A program made the translations under genes and the position numbers. Under the pieces are notes generated by a model. That model did not search any database. It saw only the letters and a program-made list of their open reading frames with translations, and had not been told where the DNA came from. Of a stretch of DNA of 64,000 nt, positions 41,954 through 52,396 are shown in pieces. The DNA lies in the NCBI GenBank assembly GCA_018136815.1, contig CM030931.1, positions 4,408,148 to 4,472,147 on the forward strand, read 5' to 3'. Numbering within the stretch: position 1 is the first letter of the stretch; every line of letters starts with the position of its first letter. This DNA is from Isochrysis galbana (taxonomy: Eukaryota > Haptophyta > Isochrysidales > Isochrysidaceae).

Positions 41954-43264
41954 CTCTATGAATGCTTACTTGGTGCGGTCGCAGTGAGAGATGCCTCTTC
42001 TATGATGCAAATCATATTCTGTTAAGAAAATGGCACAGGAACGACGAGCCTTCTCGTGGCGGCTGTACGCTTGGTGGGCTTTCTTTTAGGTTGCATTTAG
42101 CTCTCCAGTGCGGTTGGTGGTAGAGCACATGAGTCGATGCCTTGCAGTAGCAAGAATGCTTTTGGTCCCTCTAAACATCTATACTGCCCTTTTCCAAAGC
42201 TTGGCAAGACTCACCTCTTGGCCCTTGCGAGTATGCGCCGGGGTACTGGCTACCATCGTGGCACCTCTCACCTCTCGGCACTCTCAGCACGCCCAGGTAG
42301 TGCGCTACCTCGGACCCGGTTCAGGTGGTGGGTTCCAGGAGGGCCTTTTATGTTTCGTGTTTTGGCCTCTCAGGCTGTGTTGCCTTCTTTCGCGTCCGCG
42401 GCGGCTTCTTCCTGTTCTTTGGTTTTTCGTCTCGTAATTGTAATTGGTGAGGTCGTTCCGGGACGTGCCTTTTCTACGCGTGTTTTTAGGTCCCTGTGCG
42501 CGTCGTTTGCCGTTCGCTCGGTCTGTATGTCTTTTGCTTCTGTCGGTGTGGTTCGCACTAGGTCTAGGTGTTCCACTCCGAGCTCTTTGGCCCCTGCCTC
42601 TCCCACGCGCGCCTCGCCGGTATTGGGCGCCTCCCTCGTCCCTTGCTCCCTTTCCTTTGTATGCCTGGATGCCTGGCGACCACGAGATGGAGGAGAGTGA
42701 GTACGAGAGGTGGCCCATGCGGGCCTGGGAGTGCGACTCCTGACCCGCGCCCACTGGGGGTATGGGTCAGGATGATGAATGCTGAGCTCATCCCATGAGG
42801 GCTAGACTCTGAGGGTGACCGACGGGCCGCCCCTGCCCCTGCGGCCCCTAGGGCCTAGGGGGGCCAGGTCTCACAGCAAGTCACCGGAGGAATCCCTGAA
42901 ATGAGGGTTGGCGAGTTGCCCTTCGACCCTGCACATTGTGGGCACTGCTATATTTTTATACCAAACTCAGGGGATTGGGATGAAAATGAATGAACCGCTC
43001 CACCTTCTTGCGAGTGAGATCGATCGCATCGCCTTTGGCTAATGGTGGCGGCATGCGCGCACGCCACTGTGGTGCAAAATCATCAAGATCCTGTGTGAAT
43101 AGCTAACCATCTATTTCTATTGCTGGACCAGGCACTATGTGTGCAGGGATAAATTCCACGCCTCGGTCGACCATCAACAAGCACTACCAACGTCGCTCCT
43201 GAGGATCTCGCATTTTGCCCACGCTTCGACCGGCCGGCAGAATTAGCACCAGAATCACGCAGCA
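41954..43264. other. intergenic between convergent genes, no gene seen
   Basis: It holds hydrophobic but low-complexity frames on both strands (42108-42800) that I do not accept, and the dispersed repeat at 42894-42995. Confidence 0.45.
42894..42995. repeat. dispersed repeat (partner at 53193-53290)
   Basis: CCCTGAAATGAGGGTTGGCGA, then TTCGACCC, ATTGTGGG, CTGCTAT, TTCATACCA-like and GGGATTGGGATGAAAA, matches 53193 in order and spacing. Confidence 0.65.
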
Positions 43265-44146
43265 TTATGTTGGTAATGAAGATCCCTTTCCCTGTTGCTG
43301 CCGTCCAAGTTGCAGCTGAGCAGCCTCCAAGCAGGAGCAGAGGCGTGCGTTCTCGCGGCGAACGATCTCCAGCTGCTTCAAGCGCTGCTTCGAGTCGTCT
43401 ACATGAGCACAGAGTGCCCGTGCCTGTGACTGGCACACCTTCAGCAGCATCGTCACGAAATTTGCGAAGAGGGCCTGCTGCTCAAGCGCTAAAGATCGCA
43501 CTTGAAGCTGGAGCTCACGTAATTGAAGGCAGCGCGCTTGTAGAAGCTGTGCAGTGGGAGCTAGTGTGGAAGCAGCCAGCCCCTCAAGAGTGGCATTGTC
43601 CCAAGAGTAAGCTGGAGCAGCCTCTTCCATCTGTTCCGCTTCAAGCAAGGCAACGTCAGCTATCGTGTTGAATTCATGTACGCCGATTTCGAGCGTTTCG
43701 ACTTGACGGGCTAGAGCCGACATTTCAAGCTCTTCCATGTCCAAGTCATCCTCATCATCGTCCTCGAGATCATCCAGACACAAACCATCAACGTCATCAT
43801 CGCCGCCACCCTGCGGCGGTTCGTACTGCGAAGGCCTGTCGCCCTTACAGAGATCAAGCTCACTTTTCGCTTGTTGCGCTGCCTGGTATCTCTCCAACGT
43901 CTCAGGGGGTGCTACGGTCACAACGTCGCTCCTCTCATCTGGATCGAGGCACAGCGCGAGCATTGCCTCGACATGCTCCTCAATTCTTCCCTCAAGCGGC
44001 TCTTCGTCACTGTTCTCAGTGGCGTATGAAGAGGGTCTACTGTCGATCGTTGCGCTCTGTGGCAGCGTTTCGACCCACAAGCAGCACGGGCCGGGGTCGG
44101 ACAATGTGCGCATCCTGTCCTCCCCCGCCGGCGCGTCCAGCGCCAT
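43265..44146 (-). CDS. acidic coiled-coil protein, unknown function
   Basis: 293 residues from the ATG of MALDAPAGEDRM. The frame is open about 33 codons further upstream without an ATG, so a 5' exon is possible. An acidic stretch (DDLEDDDEDDLDMEELEM) is followed by heptad-like helices (ALARQVETLEIGV; LQARCLQLRELQLQVRSLAL; KQRLKQLEIVRRENARLCS) to the C-terminus. It resembles nuclear or centrosomal coiled-coil proteins in general make-up only; family not recognised. It converges on the CDP-alcohol gene. Confidence 0.55.
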   Translation of the reverse strand: MALDAPAGEDRMRTLSDPGPCCLWVETLPQSATIDSRPSSYATENSDEEPLEGRIEEHVEAMLALCLDPDERSDVVTVAPPETLERYQAAQQAKSELDLCKGDRPSQYEPPQGGGDDDVDGLCLDDLEDDDEDDLDMEELEMSALARQVETLEIGVHEFNTIADVALLEAEQMEEAAPAYSWDNATLEGLAASTLAPTAQLLQARCLQLRELQLQVRSLALEQQALFANFVTMLLKVCQSQARALCAHVDDSKQRLKQLEIVRRENARLCSCLEAAQLQLGRQQQGKGSSLPT

Positions 44147-44523
44147 TCGTTTCAGCCCTTCTTCTGGCTTCTGGGTTCCCCTTCGTCTCTTTTCACTCGA
44201 CCGCTCGCTCCCTCCCACAGCCAAACTAACGTCGCGGACATTCAACGTCTATGTGAGCGTGTAGTCTTTTTCGCGCGCGCGCGCGGGGGGGGGGGGGGGG
44301 GGGGAGTTCTAGGTATATTTCTGGCTGCTGAAAGAGAGAGGGAGAGAGGAAGGCCGAAAACAAATGTCACGTTTACTTTTCCCCTACGCACTGGTCATTT
44401 GCGATTGTTCATTGATCAATTGATCTACTATTCAGCTATTCATTAGTCGTTCAATGTTGGCCATGCTCCCACCCATCCACAGAATACTTAGTACTTAGTA
44501 CTTGGGTATCCTGGTATCCTGGT

Positions 44524-44625
44524 GTGGCGCTACATCCTACATCCTAACTGACTTCTACAATCTACAATGTGAAGATCTAGTAGCTAGTAGGACCATACTG
44601 AGGATCGTTCTCACTTCTCACTATT
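44524..44625 (+). pseudogene. LINE C-terminal fragment with micro-duplication
   Basis: TGGCGCTACATCCTA reads WRYIL. A 7-base repeat (CATCCTA twice) shifts the frame, then TDFYNLQCEDLVASRTILR follows, matching WRYILTDFYNIQYG and SILRAVL at 62266-62820. Confidence 0.6.
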
Positions 44626-44671
44626 CACTATTCCTATTGGCTATTGGCTATTGGCTATTGGTTCATTGGTA

Positions 44672-44890
44672 GGGCGGTCAAACACAGAAACAAAGTTTTT
44701 TTTAGGGGTACTCGTACTCAATGAAGTTGTCAGGAAATTTGAAATTTGAGGGGTTTTTTCAGTAAAAAGTTCCCAATACACCCAACAAAAGCTCACATAT
44801 CCGAGGCCCATTAGCCATTAGCCATTAGGACCCAGACCAGACCCCCCCCCCTTCCTTGGGCCCCCACAACAAAACGCAACCCCAAATACA
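44672..44890. mobile_element. end of an inverted-repeat transposon
   Basis: It starts after TA with GGGCGGTCAAACACAG. The interior matches 40600-40830 in reverse. CTATTGG tandem copies lie just outside at 44634-44660. The opposite end is not found. Confidence 0.6.
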
Positions 44891-45181
44891 AAAACAAACG
44901 GCCTGAAATTGAGTATTTTTCGGAAATTGCCAGAGGACCCCGGATTTTTTTTGCTGATCTCTCATGCTAGAACACCACAACGTATAGGGAGCTTATTTAA
45001 GTCCTCGTTTGCCCATTACCGATGGTGCCCTCCGCCCCCCCCCCCTAGTGAGTGACCGGGCTAGGGCTAGCAAAGAGCAAAGAGCAATGAGGCACAAGAG
45101 GCGGATGAACGAGTCCTCCACGCACCTGCACGTGGAATGCCACATGCCAGAGGCTAACAAATATTTTCGAGGCGCTCAACT
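44891..45181. other. intergenic, no gene seen
   Basis: Nothing supportable apart from C-runs at 45036-45046. Confidence 0.45.
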
Positions 45182-45370
45182 GTCGCATCCGCGATCGACC
45201 TTTTTGTTTTAGAAGTTGTCGGCGTTTCTATGTCCCCTCCTTGCAGGCTAGTCACTAGTCACCGTCGCAGGATCCTACATTCGCCCATTCGCCCTTGTTG
45301 CCCTCGCCTCCTTTGTCGCCTCCCTTATCGCCTGCTTGCCCCTCACCGGGCTTACCTCCTTGCGTGCTCC
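45182..45370 (+). repeat. dispersed repeat (partner at 25403-25590)
   Basis: GTCGCATCCGCGATCGACC, TTTTTGTTTTAGAAGT, CTATGTCCCCTCCTTG, CCCTCGCCTCCTTTGT and CTTACCTCCTTGCGTGCTCC all recur at 25403-25590. There it follows a LINE 5' end. Confidence 0.75.
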
Positions 45371-45857
45371 TCGCGTTTTTAGGCTAAGTCGCGCGTTCAG
45401 GTATCGCCGGTGCAAGGAACCGCCCCCTTGCGTGACCCTGATTCCCCCTCAAGTGTTGGCCGTTGGATGATATCGTGGCGCTGTTTTACTTCGGTCTTCA
45501 TCAACTCACTTAAGGGTTTTCGAAAGATTCCCTCCTTATTCCTGTGCGTAACTGTCGCCCCCGTCGGATCGTCCGTCGCCCCGTCGCTCTCTTGTCGGCA
45601 TTCTCTTCCTTGTTCGATCTGTCAGCAGGTTCCTGTGCGTTCCGTGATAAGGATACGTTAGTGTGGAGAGTGTTGACGTGAGTGTAGTGTCATCTCGTCG
45701 GTCCAGCGGCCTCTAGCCGTCTGTCGTCTGTCGTTCTTCGTTCGTCGCTCTCGTTCTCGTTCTCGTTCCCGTTCTCGTCCCTCGTTCTCAACACTACCTC
45801 AACACCAAACCTCACCAATCCCTCAGCCCTAGCCTATCCATCCCGATCCGCCAAGCC

Positions 45858-46469
45858 ATGTCCGCTCCGTCGTCGCGCTCGCCCTCGCCCAAGCCCGTCC
45901 TCCCGCCTTCCTCTGCTGAGGAGGTGGTCCAGCCCGTCATTCCATCACTCCCGGCCTCCTTCGCCGCGCCTTCCGCCGATCGTCTCCCTTCCGAATCATC
46001 GCATATCGAGCCCGTGGTCATGCTCGATCCGTCAGGTGTAGAATCCAAGTCGACGCGTCCCGCGCCGGGCCCGCCAAAGGGGCCCAAGGCCCCTCCTCCT
46101 GCAGAAGCGGGCCTCCTGCCCGCTCTGCCCACCACCACTCCCGAAGACCGCGCCTCCTCAGAGGCCGAGCTCGCGGCTACCACCGTCTTTCACCCATTCG
46201 AGGCCGGCGCCGCGCCTCCATCACCACCCCCATCGCCCTCCGATGCTGTGGAGAGCGGGCATGAGCCCGCTCTCACTGAAATCTGCATGGAAGAGGCTGT
46301 TGAGGCATATCCTCCCCTCTCGGAGGCGGAGGAGGCCGCCCCACCGTTGCCATCTGACTCGGAGGGGGCCTACGAGCCCTACCGAGCCCGCGCGTTCAGG
46401 TATCGCCGGTGCAAGGAACCGCCCCCTTGCGTGACCCTGATTCCCCCTCAAGTGTTGGCCGTTGGATGA
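45858..46469 (+). CDS. 203-residue Pro/Ala/Ser-rich acidic protein, repeat unit 1
   Basis: It starts MSAPSSRSPSPKPVLPPSS and is disordered in composition (SP, PPPSP, EAEEAAPPLP). The end, RYRRCKEPPPCVTLIPPQ, lies past the unit junction at 46389, so the frame reads through into the next unit. Family not recognised. It could be the N-terminal part of a retroelement ORF that has been cut by tandem duplication. Confidence 0.5.
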   Translation: MSAPSSRSPSPKPVLPPSSAEEVVQPVIPSLPASFAAPSADRLPSESSHIEPVVMLDPSGVESKSTRPAPGPPKGPKAPPPAEAGLLPALPTTTPEDRASSEAELAATTVFHPFEAGAAPPSPPPSPSDAVESGHEPALTEICMEEAVEAYPPLSEAEEAAPPLPSDSEGAYEPYRARAFRYRRCKEPPPCVTLIPPQVLAVG

Positions 46470-46856
46470 TATCGTGGCGCTGTTTTACTTCGGTCTTCAT
46501 CAACTCACTTAAGGGTTTTCGAAAGATTCCCTCCTTATTCCTGTGCGTAACTGTCGCCCCCGTCGGATCGTCCGTCGCCCCGTCGCTCTCTTGTCGGCAT
46601 TCTCTTCCTTGTTCGATCTGTCAGCAGGTTCCTGTGCGTTCCGTGATAAGGATACGTTAGTGTGGAGAGTGTTGACGTGAGTGTAGTGTCATCTCGTCGG
46701 TCCAGCGGCCTCTAGCCGTCTGTCGTCTGTCGTTCTTCGTTCGTCGCTCTCGTTCTCGTTCTCGTTCCCGTTCTCGTCCCTCGTTCTCAACACTACCTCA
46801 ACACCAAACCTCACCAATCCCTCAGCCCTAGCCTATCCATCCCGATCCGCCAAGCC

Positions 46857-47468
46857 ATGTCCGCTCCGTCGTCGCGCTCGCCCTCGCCCAAGCCCGTCCT
46901 CCCGCCTTCCTCTGCTGAGGAGGTGGTCCAGCCCGTCATTCCATCACTCCCGGCCTCCTTCGCCGCGCCTTCCGCCGATCGTCTCCCTTCCGAATCATCG
47001 CATATCGAGCCCGTGGTCATGCTCGATCCGTCAGGTGTAGAATCCAAGTCGACGCGTCCCGCGCCGGGCCCGCCAAAGGGGCCCAAGGCCCCTCCTCCTG
47101 CAGAAGCGGGCCTCCTGCCCGCTCTGCCCACCACCACTCCCGAAGACCGCGCCTCCTCAGAGGCCGAGCTCGCGGCTACCACCGTCTTTCACCCATTCGA
47201 GGCCGGCGCCGCGCCTCCATCACCACCCCCATCGCCCTCCGATGCTGTGGAGAGCGGGCATGAGCCCGCTCTCACTGAAATCTGCATGGAAGAGGCTGTT
47301 GAGGCATATCCTCCCCTCTCGGAGGCGGAGGAGGCCGCCCCACCGTTGCCATCTGACTCGGAGGGGGCCTACGAGCCCTACCGAGCCCGCGCGTTCAGGT
47401 ATCGCCGGTGCAAGGAACCGCCCCCTTGCGTGACCCTGATTCCCCCTCAAGTGTTGGCCGTTGGATGA
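46857..47468 (+). CDS. 203-residue Pro/Ala/Ser-rich acidic protein, repeat unit 2
   Basis: Same predicted protein as in unit 1, residue for residue, including the read-through over the junction at 47388. Complete identity indicates very recent duplication, gene conversion or an assembly artefact. Confidence 0.5.
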   Translation: MSAPSSRSPSPKPVLPPSSAEEVVQPVIPSLPASFAAPSADRLPSESSHIEPVVMLDPSGVESKSTRPAPGPPKGPKAPPPAEAGLLPALPTTTPEDRASSEAELAATTVFHPFEAGAAPPSPPPSPSDAVESGHEPALTEICMEEAVEAYPPLSEAEEAAPPLPSDSEGAYEPYRARAFRYRRCKEPPPCVTLIPPQVLAVG

Positions 47469-47855
47469 TATCGTGGCGCTGTTTTACTTCGGTCTTCATC
47501 AACTCACTTAAGGGTTTTCGAAAGATTCCCTCCTTATTCCTGTGCGTAACTGTCGCCCCCGTCGGATCGTCCGTCGCCCCGTCGCTCTCTTGTCGGCATT
47601 CTCTTCCTTGTTCGATCTGTCAGCAGGTTCCTGTGCGTTCCGTGATAAGGATACGTTAGTGTGGAGAGTGTTGACGTGAGTGTAGTGTCATCTCGTCGGT
47701 CCAGCGGCCTCTAGCCGTCTGTCGTCTGTCGTTCTTCGTTCGTCGCTCTCGTTCTCGTTCTCGTTCCCGTTCTCGTCCCTCGTTCTCAACACTACCTCAA
47801 CACCAAACCTCACCAATCCCTCAGCCCTAGCCTATCCATCCCGATCCGCCAAGCC

Positions 47856-48206
47856 ATGTCCGCTCCGTCGTCGCGCTCGCCCTCGCCCAAGCCCGTCCTC
47901 CCGCCTTCCTCTGCTGAGGAGGTGGTCCAGCCCGTCATTCCATCACTCCCGGCCTCCTTCGCCGCGCCTTCCGCCTTCCGCCGATCGTCTCCCTTCCGAA
48001 TCATCGCATATCGAGCCCGTGGTCATACTCGATCCGTCATCAACAGGATAGCCCGATTCACCCCCCGAAACGGCAAAAACAAAAGGCAGCGTGCAGCCAC
48101 GGAACCACAGGATACAGAATCACTCACTATATACTACACTAGAGCTCTACACGAAGGCGAAGGCACGAAGGCGATGCCGGATGCCGGCCTCGGCAATAAA
48201 GAGTAA
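47856..48206 (+). pseudogene. truncated third copy of the repeat ORF
   Basis: It begins like the other copies (MSAPSSRSPSPKP), then the 7-bp duplication shifts the frame near residue 39. Past 48037 it runs into unrelated sequence (RFTPRNGKNKRQRAATEPQD) and stops at 48206, close to AATAAAGAGTAAA. The joined part may be the 3' end of the same element after deletion. Confidence 0.5.
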
Positions 48207-48238
48207 ACCCCTTTATAAATCTAGGCAGCACCACCTTA

Positions 48239-50643
48239 ATGAATGGCCGAGCCAAACCTCGTGCGATGAGGCTCTCCCTGGCCTCGCTCCTGCTCGCGCT
48301 CGAGCTCTGTGCGGCAGACGTGGTGGGGATCGGCACGAGCGGCAAGAGTGTCTTCGCCGGTGCATCGGGCCATGAGGAGATCGACGAGCTCCGAGCCAAT
48401 GAGGCCGAGCACGAGCGCGAGTCAGCAGAGGCATGCCAGCATTTCTTTTGTGGCGGCTCTTCAGCAGGCGGCACGTCCTCAGGCTTGACCATGATGACAC
48501 GCCACGCTCTGAGCCACGGACCACTGGTCGATACTGTTTCGGGAGCGGACGATGAGTTCCAGTCCATCTACGTGACGGACGAGCCGCTCTTCAGCGCTGA
48601 GGAGTGTGAGCGCGTGGTGGCCATGGCAGAGCGAGAAGGAGCTGGCTTACCATCCACTAAGTCCGGAAAGTATCGAGTAGGAAAGGCCTGGGTGAAGGAT
48701 ATGCCCAGCGTCCTGGCGTGGTTTAATGGTGCTCTCGAGCAGAAACTTTACCCTGCGCTCGCCCATCTCTTTCCAACGATCGTGTCGTCACCCGCTACCT
48801 TGCGTGCCCATTCTGTTGCCATCCTTAAGTACAATGAGTCTCATCCGGCTACGGATGTCCATATCGACGATGCTTTGCTGGCCTTTACCATTGCTCTCTC
48901 GCCCTCATCGCACTTTGAGGGTGGCGGAACATTCTTCGAGGCGCTAGATACCATCATCCCGATGGAGCAGGGCATGGTGACCTTCCGACCAGGAGCAATC
49001 CGTCATGCGGGGCACGCAGTCACGAAAGGGCTCAGGTGCGCCACCAAATCGGTAGCAGGATCGCACTTGGAGCGTGCGTTGCTATTCATGTGTTATATTG
49101 ACGGGTTGTTCTTCTTCAATCTAGACAATGGCACCCTTGCATTCACATGAGCACGTCACCATCCTTGCAAAATTGACAGGTACGTGCTTGGTGGCTTCAT
49201 CGCAGTATCGGACAAGGTCGAGCATATCCGCCGGCTCAATGAACGCGGCAACCGACTCTTGCTGCTTCCCTCTCCGAACACGGCCGATCTCGAACGTGCT
49301 GCACGCCTTTTTGCGTACGGGCTGCGCTTGAACACCAACTGCTCCCTTTGCCACGCCAACCGTGGTGATGCTTTATTGCGCCTTGAGCGTCCAATCGAGG
49401 CCGAGATCGAGCAGCGAGCCCAGATTGCTCTGCTCCCCCGAGATTCGGATGCACATTTTGCACTGGGTGTCGCGCTGCGTGCGCAGGGACGAACAGAAGA
49501 GGCTGTGCAGGCGTATCGTGACGCATTGGCAATACAGCCACAGGACTTCGACGCGTGGGTAAACCTTGCTGCGGCGCTTGCTGACTTGCAATTGTTCTCC
49601 GAGGAGGTGTGCTGCGGGGCATGGAAGAGGTGCACATCACATCGAACCCACGTTTTGGATGAGCTATGTTCCCGCTGATAGGTCACATCCTTGAAGCGAG
49701 AGACATGTCCGAAAGGCGCCGTGTTGGATCTGGCCCGTGTAATTCCATCCAAACTCACATGAAGCCCCTTCCGTTCAACATAGGCCAATGCGTACGCCCA
49801 TGCCACTGCCCTGCGGCCGGAAGATCCGCGTCCATGGCTAAATATGGGCGAGGCTCGTCTGAGTGCCATGGACGAGGACGGGGCTGAAGACGCTTTCCGC
49901 CGTGCTGCCGCTGTTTCGCCCAAGGACGCTCGCCCGTACCTATCGTTGGGGCGCCTTGCAGCAAAGCGCTCGCAACCAGCGGAGGCCATAGAGCTGTACT
50001 ATCAAGCTGCGGTGACGGATCCCGAGTTTTTCGACCAAGTGAAGCAAGGCATTGGCACCGCCAAGGCACAACAGGGCCGACTTGCCGAAGCGGTCGAACA
50101 TTTCCAGTCCGCAATGAGGTGCGCGCTCCATCGGGCTGCAATGCTGTCAGTCGGCCCCTCCACTGCCTGCGGACGGTGATCGCAAGCATTTCACGGATGC
50201 TTTTGAGGCTGTTGACGTTCGCCTTGAGGTCAAATCAGCAGCTGGTGTCGCGAGCGGTGACGATCGAGTGGTTCTCGTGCGTGTCACACTATTAACGACA
50301 CCCACCTGGGTTTCGGCCTGCACTCAGGATGGATCCCAAGAACGACAAGTTGAGAAAAGCAGTTGAGGACGTCGAAAAACAGGCGGCACTCTTAACAAAG
50401 GCGGAAAAGGGCCTCTCGGATCGTGCGGTCGAGTTGTGCGGCACACCATGTCGAGACGTCGTGGACACTTCTGGGTACAACGTCTGCGCAGTCACGTGGA
50501 GAGAAGGTTGCGGCGATGTGGCTCCACCTCAAGGTTTCTCGGCGGACTCCATCGTTGGAGAGCTTTGCGAGCTTTCATGCGCATTCTACTTGTTGCGGCA
50601 AGGGATCATAAAGCCTGCAGAAGAAGAGAGTCCCTCGATCTAA
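48239..50643 (+). CDS. prolyl 4-hydroxylase-type 2OG-Fe(II) oxygenase fused to TPR repeats
   Basis: Four exons join in frame: 48239-49035, 49180-49606, 49784-50118 and 50328-50643, giving 624 residues. A signal peptide (MRLSLASLLLALELCAADV, possible start 48266) points to the secretory pathway. The P4H fold has Fe(II) ligands H208-x-D210 (DVHIDDALLAFTIAL) and H256 (IRHAGHAVTKG), with R266 in GLRYVLGGF, which is completed only after splicing. Then come TPR units (CHANRGDALLRLERP; DAHFALGVALRAQGRTEEAV; PYLSLGRLAAKRSQPAEAIE; AKAQQGRLAEAVEHFQSAM). The C-terminus is Cys-rich (CGTPC, GYNVCA, GC, LCELSC), weakly ShKT-like. TPRs after the catalytic domain are unlike animal P4H/P3H, where they come first. 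Substrate unknown. Confidence 0.85.
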
Positions 50644-52396
50644 GGCAGGCTCCCATGCGCCAATTGCCAATCAATCAATCAATCGGTGTTGACCTGTGGC
50701 CTTGTGTAAAGCAATTGGCGCCTACGCAATGCTCATGCCGCAGAAGAGCGATTTCAGGTCGTGTGATGTCTGGCAGTGAGGCATGAACAGGAAGAATCAT
50801 AGTCATAAAATATCTGGATGTTTAGTATCATTACTTCCACTAGCCCGGTACCAAACGACAAACCGCAGCGGACTTGCCCGTACACCCGGATTACTATGCA
50901 AATGCGACTGTGGCCACCAACGTGCTCTTGCCCCCCCCCCCGCACGGCTCCTCACAGCTCCCATTATACATTATACCGTCATATTGCCCCCACAAGAATA
51001 ATGGATAATGGGCAACAAACCAGTAAAATAAAATAAATTAATCAATATTATATCCTAGCCACCCCCGCTAGCTAATTGGATAACTTTTTAGTCCCTGTCA
51101 GAGCAAGGCTGATCGCACTTTTGGAGATGGCCTGCGAGGGCGCACGCCAGAAGCAAGCGCGGAACGCGGTTCTTGCTGGGTGCTCAAGGAGCTTACATCG
51201 GAACCCATGTTGGAAGTGACTACGGGCATTGCGAACGACGCACGGAGGGCGCGGAAGTGCCGCGAAAGGAGGCTTGTGGCTTGTGGGGGGTTGTGGCAGG
51301 CGATTGGGGGGGGCTCAGGCGCGTGCTTGCTTGACTTGTATTGACTCGTTGAACGACTCGTTGACGACAACTATCGCTAAAACGATAGGGTCATGGAGCG
51401 CGCCCCGCTCCCCTTCCCCTCCCCACGCCGACACCGCCGAAAACAATGACCTGATCATGGACACGCCACTGTCCACTGTCTTCGAAGTGCCCGCGCTCGG
51501 AAGACCCGCTCAGCCAGGTGCGCGCGAGGCGCGAGACATCCCGCGTGCCAGCCCGCGAAGCACCCAGCCAGGACCCAAGCGGTCCTGAGCCCTGCGGTCG
51601 ACCTCGCCCTCCTCGCAGCTCGTAGCCTCTGCCGCTACGGGAGGGGGGTGGGTAGGGAAAAACAGCGAGCCTGGATCCTGGGGTTGAGGTTGCGTTTTCT
51701 AGTCTCTTAACTCGGTAACGTTATCGTACGCGTTACTCCTACCGCTTACTATCATGATACCGCCCTCGGCCGTCCCCTGTTCCCCATACCCATACCCTCT
51801 CCCCCTGTTCCCCATACCTATACCCTTTCCCCTTTCTCCTCCCCCCTTCACCCTTCACCCTTCAGTCCTTTGTCCATTATCATTCGATTTCCGGGGTGCA
51901 GGTGCAGCGGTGCAGCTCGCGTACACTAATCCCAACCCTAGTCTCGCTCGGGCCCAGGCCCAGTTTGGATGATATTACATAATACATGGTTCGGGACAGG
52001 GGACGGGCCTGATTGTCATCGTTGTATAATAATTTCTTGAGAGAGGGACAACAGAGGAGACGGATAGCGGATAGGACCAAGTCTGTTGTCTCTTGTCTCT
52101 TATTATGTAGGCTATGGCGATAGCATCCGATAGCGGTAGCCCCGAACCTTCAAGATTTTCAACTGTCAACTGCATGCCACGAAGTCCTTTGGGAGAAGCT
52201 TCACTTTTCAAAGAGGTGTTGAGTTTGGGGACAGAGGACAGAGCGCGTAATAGTAGTAAGGGCGTATCAGTATCTCATTCACATATACTAGTACTAGTTA
52301 ATTTTACATTAGTATTAATACTACTACTACTAATTAAAATGGGGCTAAGTTACATGATGCTTGATGACAGCGAATCCCGGTCTATTACGTCACATC
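50644..52396. other. intergenic with a LINE 5' end, no host gene seen
   Basis: It contains the element start at 51368, pyrimidine-rich CCCATACC repeats (51783-51830) and AT-rich ACTACTACTA sequence (52258-52340). Short frames are not convincing. Confidence 0.45.
51368..51590 (+). mobile_element. second-type LINE 5' end fragment
   Basis: CAACTATCGCTAAAACGATAG forms a perfect 6-bp hairpin (CTATCG/CGATAG), then GGGTC and the ATG at 51393, with stem GGAGCG/CGCTCC. The short frame MERAPLPFPSPRR parallels MERAGAPLLSF of the LINE ORF. The right boundary is approximate. Confidence 0.6.

Larger units (their letters stand above)
45390..48037 (+). repeat. tandem array of a 999-bp unit (2.65 copies)
   Basis: Units begin at 45390, 46389 and 47388. 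The first two appear identical over their length; the third matches to about 48037 apart from a 7-bp duplication near 47970 (CTTCCGC) and a G-to-A change near 48028. Each unit has an intergenic-looking half with GTTCTCGTTCTC repeats and a coding half. No CRISPR-like or rDNA features are present. Confidence 0.9.

Noticed and set aside
42108-42800. Hydrophobic frames on the plus strand and basic frames on the minus strand
   Set aside because: Frames overlap in all phases and show no conserved motif; probably repeat-derived.
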